A stretch of 64,000 bases of DNA from Magnetospirillum sp. (GTDB lineage: Bacteria > Pseudomonadota > Alphaproteobacteria > CACIAM-22H2): the NCBI GenBank assembly GCA_027532905.1, contig JAPZUA010000001.1:521565-585564 (forward strand). Direction: 5' to 3'. Of the stretch, positions 26,964 through 35,854 are shown piece by piece; positions within the stretch are counted from its first letter, which is position 1, and each line of letters begins with the position of its first letter. Both the position numbers and the translations under genes were made by a program. The notes beneath the pieces were generated by a model. It made no database searches. It was not told where the DNA came from and was given only the letters and a program-made list of their open reading frames with translations.

Positions 26964-28871
26964 ATGACAGGCAACGCCCCTTCGAATATCGCCGCCAAGC
27001 GTGCGGCGGCCGCAGGTGCCGGCATCGCACTCGCCGTGCTGCTGTTCGTAGCCGTCAACATGCTGGCCAATCTATTGTTCGCGAGTGCGCGCCTCGATCT
27101 CACCTCGGACCGGCTCTTCACCTTGAGCCAGGGAACGCGCACGATCCTCGGCAAGATCGAAGAGCCGATCGTGCTGCGCTTCTACTATTCCGAGCGTCTG
27201 GGCCGCGAAGTGCCGAGCTACGGCGTCTATGCCCAGCGCGTGCGCGAACTGCTCGAGGAATACCGCAACAATGCGCGCGGCCGTCTGCGCCTTGAAGTGA
27301 TCGACCCCGCCCCCTATTCGGACGAAGAAGACCGCGCAGTCGCTTTCGGCCTGCAGGGCGTGCCGCTCAATCAGCAGGGCGAGACGGTCTATTTCGGGCT
27401 CGTCGGCACCAACGGGGCCGACCGCGAAGAAACCATTCCGTTCTTCCAGCCCGAGCGCGAGCGCTTCCTCGAATACGATCTCACCAAGGCCGTCTACAAT
27501 CTGTCGGTCACGAAGAAGCCGCAGGTCGGCATGCTGTCGAGCCTGCCCATGGAAGGCGAGTTCCGCGGCCGCGGCCAGCCGAGCCCGCCTTGGGCCGTCT
27601 ATACGCAGCTCGGCCAGTTTTTCGACATTCGCCCCGTGGCGCGCGACGCCGCCGAAATCCCGTCCGAGATCGGCGTATTGATGGTCGTGCATCCGAAGAA
27701 CCTGCCCGAGCCCACGCTCTACGCGATCGACCAATTCGTGCTGCGCGGCGGCCGCGCCCTCGTGTTCGTCGATCCGATGTCGGAAGGCGAAATGGCGCGC
27801 GGCGGGCCTGCCGCCATGGGCGGCCCAACCGGCTCGAACCTTGCAAAACTGTTCGACGCGTGGGGCTTGTCGATGGAAGACGACAAACTCGCGGGCGACC
27901 GGGCGGCCGCCCGGCGCGTGAATGCCGGCACCGAGGGCCGCGTACGCGCGGTCGATTATGTGCTGTGGCTGTCTTTGCGCGAGGCGAATTTCGAGCGCAG
28001 CGACGTGCTGCTGACGGAAGCCAGCACGATCCAAATGGCGTCGACCGGGATCCTGGCCAAAAAGGAAGGTGCGACGACCGAATTCGTGCCGCTGCTGCGG
28101 ACGAGTGCGCAATCGCAGGCGATCAGTGTGGACGAAGTACGCACGCAGCCCGATCCGGCGGCGTTGCTCGCGAATTTCAAACCATCGGGCACTTCGTTGG
28201 CGCTGGCCGCGCGCATTCGCGGCCAAAGCAAATCGGCCTTTGCCGAAGCCCCTGCGGTGGCCGAAGGCCAACCGGCCCGCACGGCCGCACATCTCGCGCA
28301 ATCGACCGGCCCCATCAACGTGATCGTCGTGGCCGACACGGACATGCTCGAAGACCGCTTCTGGGTGCAGGTGCAGGATTTCTTCGGCCAGCGCGTGGCG
28401 ACACCGGCCGCCTACAACGGCGATTTCGTGGTCAACGCGGTCGACAATCTGCTGGGCTCGTCGGATCTCATCGGCCTGCGCGGGCGCGGCCTGTCGCAGC
28501 GCCCCTTCACGCTGCTGGCCGACATCCAGCGCGAGGCCGAATTGCGCTTCCGCGCCAAGGAGCGCGAGCTCAGCGAGAAGCTGCGCGAGACCGAGCGGCG
28601 CTTGGCCGAACTGCAGGGCCGCGGCGGCCCGCGCGGCGAAGAAGCACCCCGATCGATCCTGACGGCCGACCAGCAGACCGAGATCGACCGTTTCCGCGCC
28701 GAGCTCATCGGCGTGCGCCGCGAGTTGCGCGACGTGCAGCGCGATCTGCGCCAGGACATCGAGGCCGTGCAGACCTTCACCAAGGCGGTGAATATCGGTG
28801 CGGTCCCGGCTTTGGTCGCCTTGCTGGCGATCGGACTTGGCCTTGCGCGCCTGCGCCGCCGCAGCGGCTAA
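26964..28871 (+). CDS. GldG-family ABC auxiliary protein
   Basis: A 635-aa protein of the ABC_transp_aux (GldG) family. One N-terminal membrane helix (about 16-36) leads into a large extracytoplasmic domain with typical stretches LFTLSQGTRTIL, VLRFYYSERLG and LVFVDPMSEGE. A coiled coil follows (about 520-610, rich in Glu, Arg and Leu), and a C-terminal helix lies near 610-630. It is expected to work with the upstream ATPase and permease. In Flavobacterium the family is linked to gliding, but nothing here suggests gliding as such. Confidence 0.92.
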   Translation: MTGNAPSNIAAKRAAAAGAGIALAVLLFVAVNMLANLLFASARLDLTSDRLFTLSQGTRTILGKIEEPIVLRFYYSERLGREVPSYGVYAQRVRELLEEYRNNARGRLRLEVIDPAPYSDEEDRAVAFGLQGVPLNQQGETVYFGLVGTNGADREETIPFFQPERERFLEYDLTKAVYNLSVTKKPQVGMLSSLPMEGEFRGRGQPSPPWAVYTQLGQFFDIRPVARDAAEIPSEIGVLMVVHPKNLPEPTLYAIDQFVLRGGRALVFVDPMSEGEMARGGPAAMGGPTGSNLAKLFDAWGLSMEDDKLAGDRAAARRVNAGTEGRVRAVDYVLWLSLREANFERSDVLLTEASTIQMASTGILAKKEGATTEFVPLLRTSAQSQAISVDEVRTQPDPAALLANFKPSGTSLALAARIRGQSKSAFAEAPAVAEGQPARTAAHLAQSTGPINVIVVADTDMLEDRFWVQVQDFFGQRVATPAAYNGDFVVNAVDNLLGSSDLIGLRGRGLSQRPFTLLADIQREAELRFRAKERELSEKLRETERRLAELQGRGGPRGEEAPRSILTADQQTEIDRFRAELIGVRRELRDVQRDLRQDIEAVQTFTKAVNIGAVPALVALLAIGLGLARLRRRSG

Positions 28872-28904
28872 GAAGCGACCAACCTTCGGAAAAGAGACGC
28901 CAAG

Positions 28905-29984
28905 ATGCGCACCAAAACGCTTGTCGTGCTGGCCGGCCTGACGCTCGCGGCGGGGGCGGGCGCCTTCTATGCAGCCCAACAGCGCAACGCGCCCGACGCA
29001 AGTGCGGCGATGCAGAACCAGCCCGTGCTGCCGGGCCTGGCCGCGCGCATCGACGGGCTTTCGCGCGTCGAGATCGATCGCGGCGGTGTGTCCTTCGCGC
29101 TCCAACGCGGTGCAGACGGCAACTGGTCGCTGCCCGGCAAGTCCGACTATCCGGTCGCGTTCGAGCCTGTGCGGCGCTTGGCGCTCGACATGGCGAGTTT
29201 GCGCATCCTCGAGGCGCGCACGGCCAATCCGGCCTTGCACGGCGAGATCGATCTCGACGGCGCAGGCGCGGACCAGAAGGCAACCCGCGTGACGTTGTTC
29301 GGCCCGAACAACCAGCCGCTTGCGAGTCTGCTTGTGGGCCGCACGCGCTTCGGCCGCCAGGGGACGGCCGGCGACGGCACTTTCGTGCGCCTCGCCGACC
29401 AGAACCAAGTGTGGCTTGCGCAGGGGCGCGTCGCGGTCGAGCGCGAGGCGGCACGCTGGCTCGACCGGCGCTTGGGCGACATTGCGCGCGAACGCATCGC
29501 TTCGGCCCGCGTCGTCGATGCCGAAGGCACGGTGCTCGCGGTTTCGCGCGAGAAACCGGCCGACGAAGATTTTGCGATTGCCGACCTTCCCGACGACAAG
29601 AAGATCAAGTCGCCCTTCGACGTCAATCTCGTGGCGAGTGCGCTTGAAGGGCTCGAACTCGAAGACGTGCGCAAGGCCGACGGCCTCGCCTTCTCGGCCG
29701 ATGCCGACTATTCGGAATATCGCAGCTTCGACGGCCTCGTCGTGCGCGCCGAGCGTGCGCGCGACGGCGCGGATGTCTGGGTGCGGTTCGACGCCCGCTT
29801 CGATCCCGCCGCCGCCGTCGAGCCTTTGCCCGAGGGTACGAAGCTCAAATCCTCCGACGACGTCGCCAAAGAAGTGGCAGCCCTCAATGCGCGTACGAGC
29901 GGCTGGGCCTATCGCCTGCCCGGCTACAAAATCGAATACATGACCCGCAGCCTCAATGATTTGGTCGAAGACAAAACCCCCTGA
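28905..29984 (+). CDS. DUF4340-domain protein
   Basis: A 359-aa protein with an N-terminal membrane anchor or signal (TLVVLAGLTLAAGAGAFYA) and a DUF4340 domain. Typical elements are DGNWSLPGKSDYPV and LLVGRTRFGRQG, followed by several beta-rich repeats. DUF4340 proteins commonly follow GldG-type genes, as here (33 nt after), so it is probably an extracytoplasmic accessory of the same ABC system. Biochemical role unknown. Confidence 0.85.
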   Translation: MRTKTLVVLAGLTLAAGAGAFYAAQQRNAPDASAAMQNQPVLPGLAARIDGLSRVEIDRGGVSFALQRGADGNWSLPGKSDYPVAFEPVRRLALDMASLRILEARTANPALHGEIDLDGAGADQKATRVTLFGPNNQPLASLLVGRTRFGRQGTAGDGTFVRLADQNQVWLAQGRVAVEREAARWLDRRLGDIARERIASARVVDAEGTVLAVSREKPADEDFAIADLPDDKKIKSPFDVNLVASALEGLELEDVRKADGLAFSADADYSEYRSFDGLVVRAERARDGADVWVRFDARFDPAAAVEPLPEGTKLKSSDDVAKEVAALNARTSGWAYRLPGYKIEYMTRSLNDLVEDKTP

Positions 29985-30039
29985 GTCGGGCGGTCCAAAA
30001 GGCCTCTGTGAGTCCTGGGGATAAGTCGGAAAGTCGCTT

Positions 30040-30059
30040 ACCCACAATATCTTGTGGGT
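30040..30059. promoter_or_regulatory. NrdR-box-like palindrome upstream of nrdJ
   Basis: Perfect 8-bp arms ACCCACAA and TTGTGGGT around TATC. The inner 16 bases CCACAATATCTTGTGG match the published NrdR consensus (acaCwAtATaTwGtgt) at 13 of 16 positions, including most of the core. It lies about 110-130 nt before the nrdJ start. NrdR normally needs two boxes; I found no second clear one. A role as terminator of the preceding operon is less likely because only TTT follows. Confidence 0.55.
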
Positions 30060-30094
30060 TTGGCGGCTGTGGAAACATAGAGAGAACATTTCGA

Positions 30095-30124
30095 TTGAAG
30101 CGGGTGTGCGCTCGGGCTTAGACT
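30095..30124 (+). promoter_or_regulatory. Possible sigma-70 promoter of nrdJ
   Basis: TTGAAG and TAGACT are separated by 18 bp and lie 44 nt before the nrdJ ATG. The NrdR-like palindrome lies just upstream of this -35 element. Matches to consensus are fair, not strong. Confidence 0.4.
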
Positions 30125-30167
30125 GCGGCCATTCGTTGCCCTTTTTCGTCGTCCGAAAGCCCCTTCC

Positions 30168-32594
30168 ATGCGTCCGATCGCTGCCATCTCCCAGCAAATC
30201 TGGGACATGAAGTACCGTTTCAAAACGCCCGACGGTGCGCCCATCGACAAGTCGATCGAGGACACCTGGATGCGCGTGGCGACGTCTTTGGCCGCGTGCG
30301 AGGCGGATCAAGCGGCGTGGACGGCACGCTTCTACGAAGCACTCGACGGCTTCAAATTCATCCCTGCCGGCCGCATTGTCGCAGGCGCCGGCACCGCGCG
30401 CAGCGTCACCCTGTTCAACTGCTTCGTGATGGGCACGGTGCCCGACGACATGGGCGGCATTTTCGCGCATCTGCGCGAAGCGGCCCTCACGATGCAGCAG
30501 GGCGGTGGGATCGGCTACGATTTTTCGACATTGCGGCCCAAAGGTGCAGCCGTCAAAGGTGTCGGTGCCGACGCCTCGGGCCCGCTCACCTTCATGGATG
30601 TGTGGGACGCCATGTGCCGCACGATCATGTCGGCGGGCAGCAGGCGCGGTGCGATGATGGCGACCTTGCGCTGCGACCATCCGGACATCGAAGCCTTCAT
30701 CGAGGCCAAGCGCGAGCCTGGGCGCTTGCGCATGTTCAACCTCTCGGTTCTCGTGACCGACGCCTTCATGACGGCCGTCAAGGAAGACGCGCCCTGGCAG
30801 CTCGTGTTCGGCGGGACGCACTACAAAACGCTGCGCGCGCGCGAACTGTGGGACAAGATCATGCGCGCGACCTACGCGTTCGCCGAACCCGGTGTGATCT
30901 TCATCGACCGCATCAACCGCACCAACAATCTCTGGTATGCCGAGGAGATTGCGGCGACCAACCCCTGCGGCGAGCAGCCGCTGCCGCCCTACGGCGCGTG
31001 CCTCCTGGGTTCGGTCAATCTGGCGGCCTTCGTGACCGACCCGTTCGGCCCCAATGCCGCCCTCGACGAGGCCGAACTGCTGCGCACGATCCCGCTTGCC
31101 GTGCGCATGATGGACAACGTGACCGACGTGTCGCGCTTCCCGCTGCCCGAGCAGCAGAAGGAAGCGCACGACAAGCGCCGCATCGGCCTTGGTGTGACGG
31201 GCCTCGCCGATGCGCTTGCCATGTGCAAGCTGCGCTACGGCACCGATCCGGCCGTCGCCATGACCGAGCGCTGGATGCGCCTCATCCGCGATGCGGCCTA
31301 TGCGGCATCGGTCGATCTTGCGCGCGAGAAGGGCCCCTTCCCGCTCTTCGACCGTGACAAATATCTCGCCGGCCCCACGATCCAGGGCCTCGACGAAGAT
31401 CTACGCGGCCGTATTGCCGAGCACGGTATTCGCAACGCGCTTTTGACGTCGATCGCCCCCACCGGCACGATTTCGCTGATGGCCGACAACGTGTCGTCAG
31501 GCCTCGAGCCAATCTTCTCGCTCTCCTACATGCGCACGGTGCTGATGCCCGACGGCACGCGCCGCCAGGAAGAGGTGAGCGACTACGCCTACCGGCTCTA
31601 CAAGCGCCTGCACGGCGACAATGCGGATCTTCCCGACTATTTCGTCGATGCCCAGCGCTTGAGCCCGTCCGAGCATGTCGTGATGCAGGCGGCCGTGCAG
31701 AAATACATCGACGCCTCGATCTCGAAGACGATCAACTGCCCCGAGGACATGTCCTTCGATGCCTTTAAAGACGTCTATGGCCAAGCCTATGCGCTGGGTT
31801 GCAAGGGCTGCACGACCTACCGGCCCAACGACGTGACGGGCTCGGTCTTGACGGTCAAAAAAGAGGAAACCAAGAAGGCGGTATCGCCCGTGCAGCAGAC
31901 GCTGCCGCTCGGCAAAGCCCCGGTGCGCGCGGCCGACCCCTACGAGGCCGGCGGCATCGTCTACATGACGCGCCCGCTCGACCGGCCCGAAGCGCTGCCG
32001 GGCCAGACCTACAAGATCAAATGGGCCGAAGCCGAACACGCGCTCTACATCACAATCAACGACGTGATCACCGACGGGCGCAGGCGGCCGTTCGAAGTGT
32101 TCATCAACTCGAAGAACACCGAACACTATGCCTGGACCGTGGCCCTCACGCGCATGATCTCGGCCGTGTTCCGGCGCGGCGGCGACGTGTCGTTTGTGGT
32201 CGAAGAGCTCAAGGCCGTGTTCGATCCGCGCGGCGGCCAATGGATGAACGGGCGCTACGTACCCTCGCTGCTGGCCGCGATCGGCGAAGTCATCGAGCGC
32301 CACATGGTGCAGATCGGCTTCCTGCGCGCGGGCGAAGCCTTGGCCGCCGACCCGATGGCCGAACACGCGCCCGTCGCGATCGCGGCAAGCGAACTTGCTC
32401 CGCCCTCGCAAGCCACCGGTGCGGTCGCAAGCCTGTTCGCACAGACCATGTCGTCAGGAACCGTCGGCAAAATCGATTCGGGCCCGGGGCGTCTGGCGGG
32501 TGCGCGCACCTGCCCCAAATGCCAAGCCCCGACGCTCATTCGCCAGGAAGGCTGCGACAGCTGCTCGAGCTGCGGCTATTCGAAATGCGGGTAA
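30168..32594 (+). CDS. nrdJ: Adenosylcobalamin-dependent (class II) ribonucleotide reductase
   Basis: An 808-aa enzyme making deoxyribonucleotides with coenzyme B12 as radical source, so independent of oxygen. Landmarks are the first redox cysteine in LFNCFVMG (C85) and the active-site run NPCGEQPLPPYGAC (C267, C278). APTGTISLMADNVSSGLEP is the phosphate-binding loop, and GCKGCTTYRPND is also conserved. A cysteine-rich C-terminal tail (C796, C799, C802, C807) shuttles electrons from thioredoxin. No N-terminal ATP cone is visible. The ATG at 30168 has a weak ribosome site; an ATG at 30207 is an alternative. Its promoter region carries an NrdR-like box. Confidence 0.95.
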   Translation: MRPIAAISQQIWDMKYRFKTPDGAPIDKSIEDTWMRVATSLAACEADQAAWTARFYEALDGFKFIPAGRIVAGAGTARSVTLFNCFVMGTVPDDMGGIFAHLREAALTMQQGGGIGYDFSTLRPKGAAVKGVGADASGPLTFMDVWDAMCRTIMSAGSRRGAMMATLRCDHPDIEAFIEAKREPGRLRMFNLSVLVTDAFMTAVKEDAPWQLVFGGTHYKTLRARELWDKIMRATYAFAEPGVIFIDRINRTNNLWYAEEIAATNPCGEQPLPPYGACLLGSVNLAAFVTDPFGPNAALDEAELLRTIPLAVRMMDNVTDVSRFPLPEQQKEAHDKRRIGLGVTGLADALAMCKLRYGTDPAVAMTERWMRLIRDAAYAASVDLAREKGPFPLFDRDKYLAGPTIQGLDEDLRGRIAEHGIRNALLTSIAPTGTISLMADNVSSGLEPIFSLSYMRTVLMPDGTRRQEEVSDYAYRLYKRLHGDNADLPDYFVDAQRLSPSEHVVMQAAVQKYIDASISKTINCPEDMSFDAFKDVYGQAYALGCKGCTTYRPNDVTGSVLTVKKEETKKAVSPVQQTLPLGKAPVRAADPYEAGGIVYMTRPLDRPEALPGQTYKIKWAEAEHALYITINDVITDGRRRPFEVFINSKNTEHYAWTVALTRMISAVFRRGGDVSFVVEELKAVFDPRGGQWMNGRYVPSLLAAIGEVIERHMVQIGFLRAGEALAADPMAEHAPVAIAASELAPPSQATGAVASLFAQTMSSGTVGKIDSGPGRLAGARTCPKCQAPTLIRQEGCDSCSSCGYSKCG

Positions 32595-32601
32595 GAGAAG
32601 T

Positions 32602-34329
32602 CTAACCCTCGCGGCTGCCGGGGATCACGGTCAGGGCCGGGCGGCCGACATCGAGGCCGATCTTGTCGAGGTCGAGATTGGCGAGCCACGGGCGTTCCAC
32701 GCTGGGCGTGCCGAACAGATAGCCCTGCAGCAGTTTGACACCCTTGCGCGCGAGGTGCTGGGCTTCCTGCACGCTTTCGACGCACTCGGCCACGGTTTCG
32801 AGCCCGAAGCCGTCGGCAAGGCCCAAGAGCGTGCGGATGAAAAGCTGGTTGTCGACGTTGCTGGCCACGCCGCGCACGAAGCTGCCGTCAATCTTGACGC
32901 TGTCGACCGCGATGGCTTTCAGGTTGCGGAAGCTCGTGTAGCCCGCACCGAAATCGTCGAGCGACACACGGCAGCCGAGTTCGCGCACTTGCGCCACGAA
33001 CTTCGCCGTCTCGTCGATGTCCTGGATCGCCACCGTCTCGGTGATCTCGACCGTCAGGCGCTTGGCAAGGTCGGGGCGCGTCTTGAGCGTGCCCGAAAGG
33101 GCGCGCAGCCACGACGGATCGCCCGCCGTGAGGCCCGAGATGTTGATGGCAAGCTTCACGTCGGGCCAGCGCATCAATTCGCTCATCGCCATTTCCAGCA
33201 CGCGCCGGTCGAGCAGGCGCATGAGGCCCGTCTGTTCGACGACGGGGATGAAAGAGCCTGCCGGTGCAATCGTGCCGTCCATGCGCTGCAACCGAATGAG
33301 GCACTCGTAATGGTCCACGACATGCGTCGTGGCGTCGACGATCGGCTGGAAGGCGAAGATCAGGCGCTCGTCTTTGAGGGCCGCCTGCACGTCTGACGAA
33401 ATCGCCACGAGCCGCTGGTGCAGTTCGCGCTGTGCCGGGCTTGCCGAGAAAATCGCATAGCGATTGCGGCCCGCACGCTTGGCCTCGTGCAATGCGGATT
33501 CCGCGCGCGCCATCACCTCGACGGCCGAAGGACCTTGTTCAAGGAACAGCACGGCACCGGCGGACGCCGTCACATGCAACGGCCCGTCCGGCGTTTCGAT
33601 GGGCGCACTGCGCACGGCCGTGAGCAAGCGGTCGGCGGCAAGGCCGATCTCTGATTCGGGGCACTGGGCGAGGACAAGGCCGAAACGGTCGCCGCCGGCC
33701 CGCCCGATCGTGTCAGACGCGCGCAGACTGCGCTCGAGGCGCTGGCCGATGCCGACCAGGAGTGCGTCCGCCGTCGCCCAGCCGAACGCATCGTTGATCG
33801 CGGAAAGATTGTCCACACCGATCAGCAGGAAAGCGCCGGGTGCTTTGTAGCGCACGGCATATTCGATCGCGTGGTCGAGCGATTCGCGCAAACGCGAAGC
33901 GTTGAAATGGCCGGTCAGCGGATCGTAGTTGGCGAGATATTCGAGGCGCGCTTCCTTTTCCTTGCGCGTCGTGATCGCGCGCAGCGTGCCGACGAGGCGC
34001 AAGGGCTTGCCGTCTTCGGCGAAGGTCGCGCGCCCACGATCGTGCACCCAGATCAAAGCGCCGCCGTCGCCGCGAATGCGGTAGTCGAGATCGTAGGCAA
34101 TGCGGTCGACGAAATGCGCCGACAGCGCCTTCAGCCGCTGCGGCAGATCTTCGGCATAGACGCGGCTCTGGAATATCTGGCCCGATTCCGGAAAATCGGC
34201 ACGGCCACCGAACACGTTGTCGGCCCGGCCGTGCCAGGCGATCGTGTCCGCCGCAAGGTCCCACGCATAGGCGGCATCGCCCGCAGCGTCGAGGGCCGAA
34301 GCCGCGAAGTCGGATGGCTCGCTTGTCAT
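32602..34329 (-). CDS. PAS-GGDEF-EAL protein, probable c-di-GMP phosphodiesterase
   Basis: A 575-aa cytosolic signalling protein: PAS-like domain (about 20-125), GGDEF domain (130-300), EAL domain (320-560). The GGDEF signature is degenerate (AGGDRF, 211-216), so cyclase activity is unlikely. The EAL catalytic residues look complete: ECL (342-344), N396, E428, D458/D459, K479, E515 and Q535. It should therefore hydrolyse c-di-GMP, perhaps with the GGDEF domain sensing GTP. Its ATG overlaps the aminotransferase stop by 1 nt (TGATG), and it converges on nrdJ with 7 nt between stops. Confidence 0.92.
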   Translation of the reverse strand: MTSEPSDFAASALDAAGDAAYAWDLAADTIAWHGRADNVFGGRADFPESGQIFQSRVYAEDLPQRLKALSAHFVDRIAYDLDYRIRGDGGALIWVHDRGRATFAEDGKPLRLVGTLRAITTRKEKEARLEYLANYDPLTGHFNASRLRESLDHAIEYAVRYKAPGAFLLIGVDNLSAINDAFGWATADALLVGIGQRLERSLRASDTIGRAGGDRFGLVLAQCPESEIGLAADRLLTAVRSAPIETPDGPLHVTASAGAVLFLEQGPSAVEVMARAESALHEAKRAGRNRYAIFSASPAQRELHQRLVAISSDVQAALKDERLIFAFQPIVDATTHVVDHYECLIRLQRMDGTIAPAGSFIPVVEQTGLMRLLDRRVLEMAMSELMRWPDVKLAINISGLTAGDPSWLRALSGTLKTRPDLAKRLTVEITETVAIQDIDETAKFVAQVRELGCRVSLDDFGAGYTSFRNLKAIAVDSVKIDGSFVRGVASNVDNQLFIRTLLGLADGFGLETVAECVESVQEAQHLARKGVKLLQGYLFGTPSVERPWLANLDLDKIGLDVGRPALTVIPGSREG

Positions 34330-35660
34330 CACGCGACCCGCAGCAAGGCCGCCGACAGCATCTCGGCCATCCGGTCGATCTGCGGCTTCTCGACGATCAG
34401 GGGTGGCGACAAAGCGACGATGTCGCCCGTGGTGCGGATCAGCAGACCCGCTTCGAAGCAATCGACGAGCACGTCGTAGGCGCGGGTTCCCGGTGCGCCC
34501 GCGCGCGGCTCAAGCTCGATGCCGGCGACCAAACCCATATTACGGATATCGACGACATGACGCGTGCCTTTAAGCGCATGCATCGTCGCTTCCCAATAGG
34601 GGGCAAGCTCGGCTGCGCGCGCAAACAGACCCTCGTCGCGATAGACGTCGAGCGTGGCGATGCCGGCCGCACACGCAAGCGGATGGCCCGAATAGGTGTA
34701 GCCGTGGAAAAACTCGATCGTATTCTCGGGCCCGTTCATGAACGCGTCGTAGATCGCCTTGGTCGCGAACACGGCCCCCATGGGTACTGCCGCGTTGGTA
34801 ATACCCTTGGCGACCGTCATGAGATCCGGCATCACGGCAAAGCGCTCGGCCGCAAACGCCGTACCCAAGCGGCCAAAGCCCGTGATGACTTCGTCGAAGA
34901 TCAGCAAAATGCCGTGCTTGTTGCAGATCGCGCGCAGCTTCTCGAGATAGCCCTTGGGCGGGATCAGCACGCCGGTCGAGCCTGCGACCGGTTCGACGAT
35001 CACGGCCGCGACGGTCGAAGGATCGTGCAGAGCGAGAATGGATTCGAGCCGGTCGGCGAGCTCGGCGCCATGCTCGGGCTGGCCCTTCGAATAGGCGTTG
35101 CGCGCCGGATCGTGCGTGTGCGGCAGATGGTCGACATAGGGCAGTTGCAGCCCGAACTGCTTGCGGTTGGGCGCAATGCCGCCGACCGAAATGCCGCCGA
35201 ACCCAACGCCGTGATAGCCGCGCTCGCGGCCGATGAAGCGCACGCGCTGGGCCTCGCCGCGCGCACGATGGTAGGCGAGTGCGATTTTGAGCGCGGTATC
35301 GACCGACTCCGAGCCCGAATTCGTGAAAAAGACCTGGTTGAGATCGCCCGGCAGCATCGCCTGCAGGCGGGCCGCAAACTCGAACGACAGCGGATGGCCC
35401 ATCTGGAAGCCGGGGGCAAAATCCATCGTCGCGGCCTGTTTCTGGATCGCTTCGACGATCGATTTGCGGCCGTGGCCGGCATTCACGCACCACAGGCCAG
35501 CCGTCCCGTCCAAAACCTGGCGATTGTCGGGCGTGTAGTAGTACATGCCCTCGGCGCGCGACAGCAGGCGCGGCTTGCGCTTGAATTGCCGGTTGGCCGT
35601 GAACGGCATCCACAAAGCTTCGAGATTGTTGGGATCGACCGGCAAGGAAGCGGCAGACAT
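34329..35660 (-). CDS. Class III omega-aminotransferase (beta-alanine:pyruvate type)
   Basis: A 443-aa PLP enzyme of the class III family. The PLP lysine is K285 in TVAKGITNAAVP. The N-terminal LWMPFTANRQFK and the TNSGSESVDTALK phosphate-binding segment match the beta-alanine/omega-amino acid:pyruvate subgroup. The exact amino donor cannot be deduced. The ATG at 35660 is preferred over a longer frame because AGGAG lies about 11 nt upstream. It is translationally linked to the downstream EAL gene, an unusual pairing of amine metabolism and c-di-GMP turnover. Confidence 0.92.
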   Translation of the reverse strand: MSAASLPVDPNNLEALWMPFTANRQFKRKPRLLSRAEGMYYYTPDNRQVLDGTAGLWCVNAGHGRKSIVEAIQKQAATMDFAPGFQMGHPLSFEFAARLQAMLPGDLNQVFFTNSGSESVDTALKIALAYHRARGEAQRVRFIGRERGYHGVGFGGISVGGIAPNRKQFGLQLPYVDHLPHTHDPARNAYSKGQPEHGAELADRLESILALHDPSTVAAVIVEPVAGSTGVLIPPKGYLEKLRAICNKHGILLIFDEVITGFGRLGTAFAAERFAVMPDLMTVAKGITNAAVPMGAVFATKAIYDAFMNGPENTIEFFHGYTYSGHPLACAAGIATLDVYRDEGLFARAAELAPYWEATMHALKGTRHVVDIRNMGLVAGIELEPRAGAPGTRAYDVLVDCFEAGLLIRTTGDIVALSPPLIVEKPQIDRMAEMLSAALLRVA

Positions 35661-35854
35661 CGCTTGTACTCTCCTGGTATGGCCGATGGCGGGACCAACG
35701 GGCCAAGCCAACCCTAAATCCGTCTGAGCCCCAATTGTAAGAGCTAAATCTAATGGAAAATTGACGTTTCTGCATAGTGAGAATTTGGCAATAATTTTAG
35801 TTTAATTGAATATTCCGCTTGCTTTCGATTTGCTTCTAATTTTAAGATAATTTT
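35661..35854. promoter_or_regulatory. AT-rich divergent intergenic region
   Basis: This 194-bp stretch contains, from about 35735 to 35855, the most AT-rich segment of the window (runs such as AATAATTTTAGTTTAATTG). It separates the aminotransferase from a small hypothetical gene. It probably holds promoters for both; I could not define hexamers uniquely. Its composition could also attract a nucleoid protein or mark an old insertion. Confidence 0.4.

Noticed and set aside
30040-30059. Palindrome as a rho-independent terminator
   Set aside because: The stem has an A/T-rich centre and is followed by TTTGGCGG rather than a T-run; the NrdR match explains it better.
30016-30078. Replication origin suggested by DnaA-box-like sites
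   Set aside because: Only three imperfect sites, no AT-rich unwinding element, and none of the usual origin-linked genes (dnaA, hemE, parA/B) in the window.
27072-31169. A 1365-aa minus-strand open frame antisense to the GldG, DUF4340 and nrdJ genes
   Set aside because: It covers several strongly supported plus-strand genes and has the His/Arg/Ala-rich composition expected of antisense frames in GC-rich DNA. No domain is recognisable.
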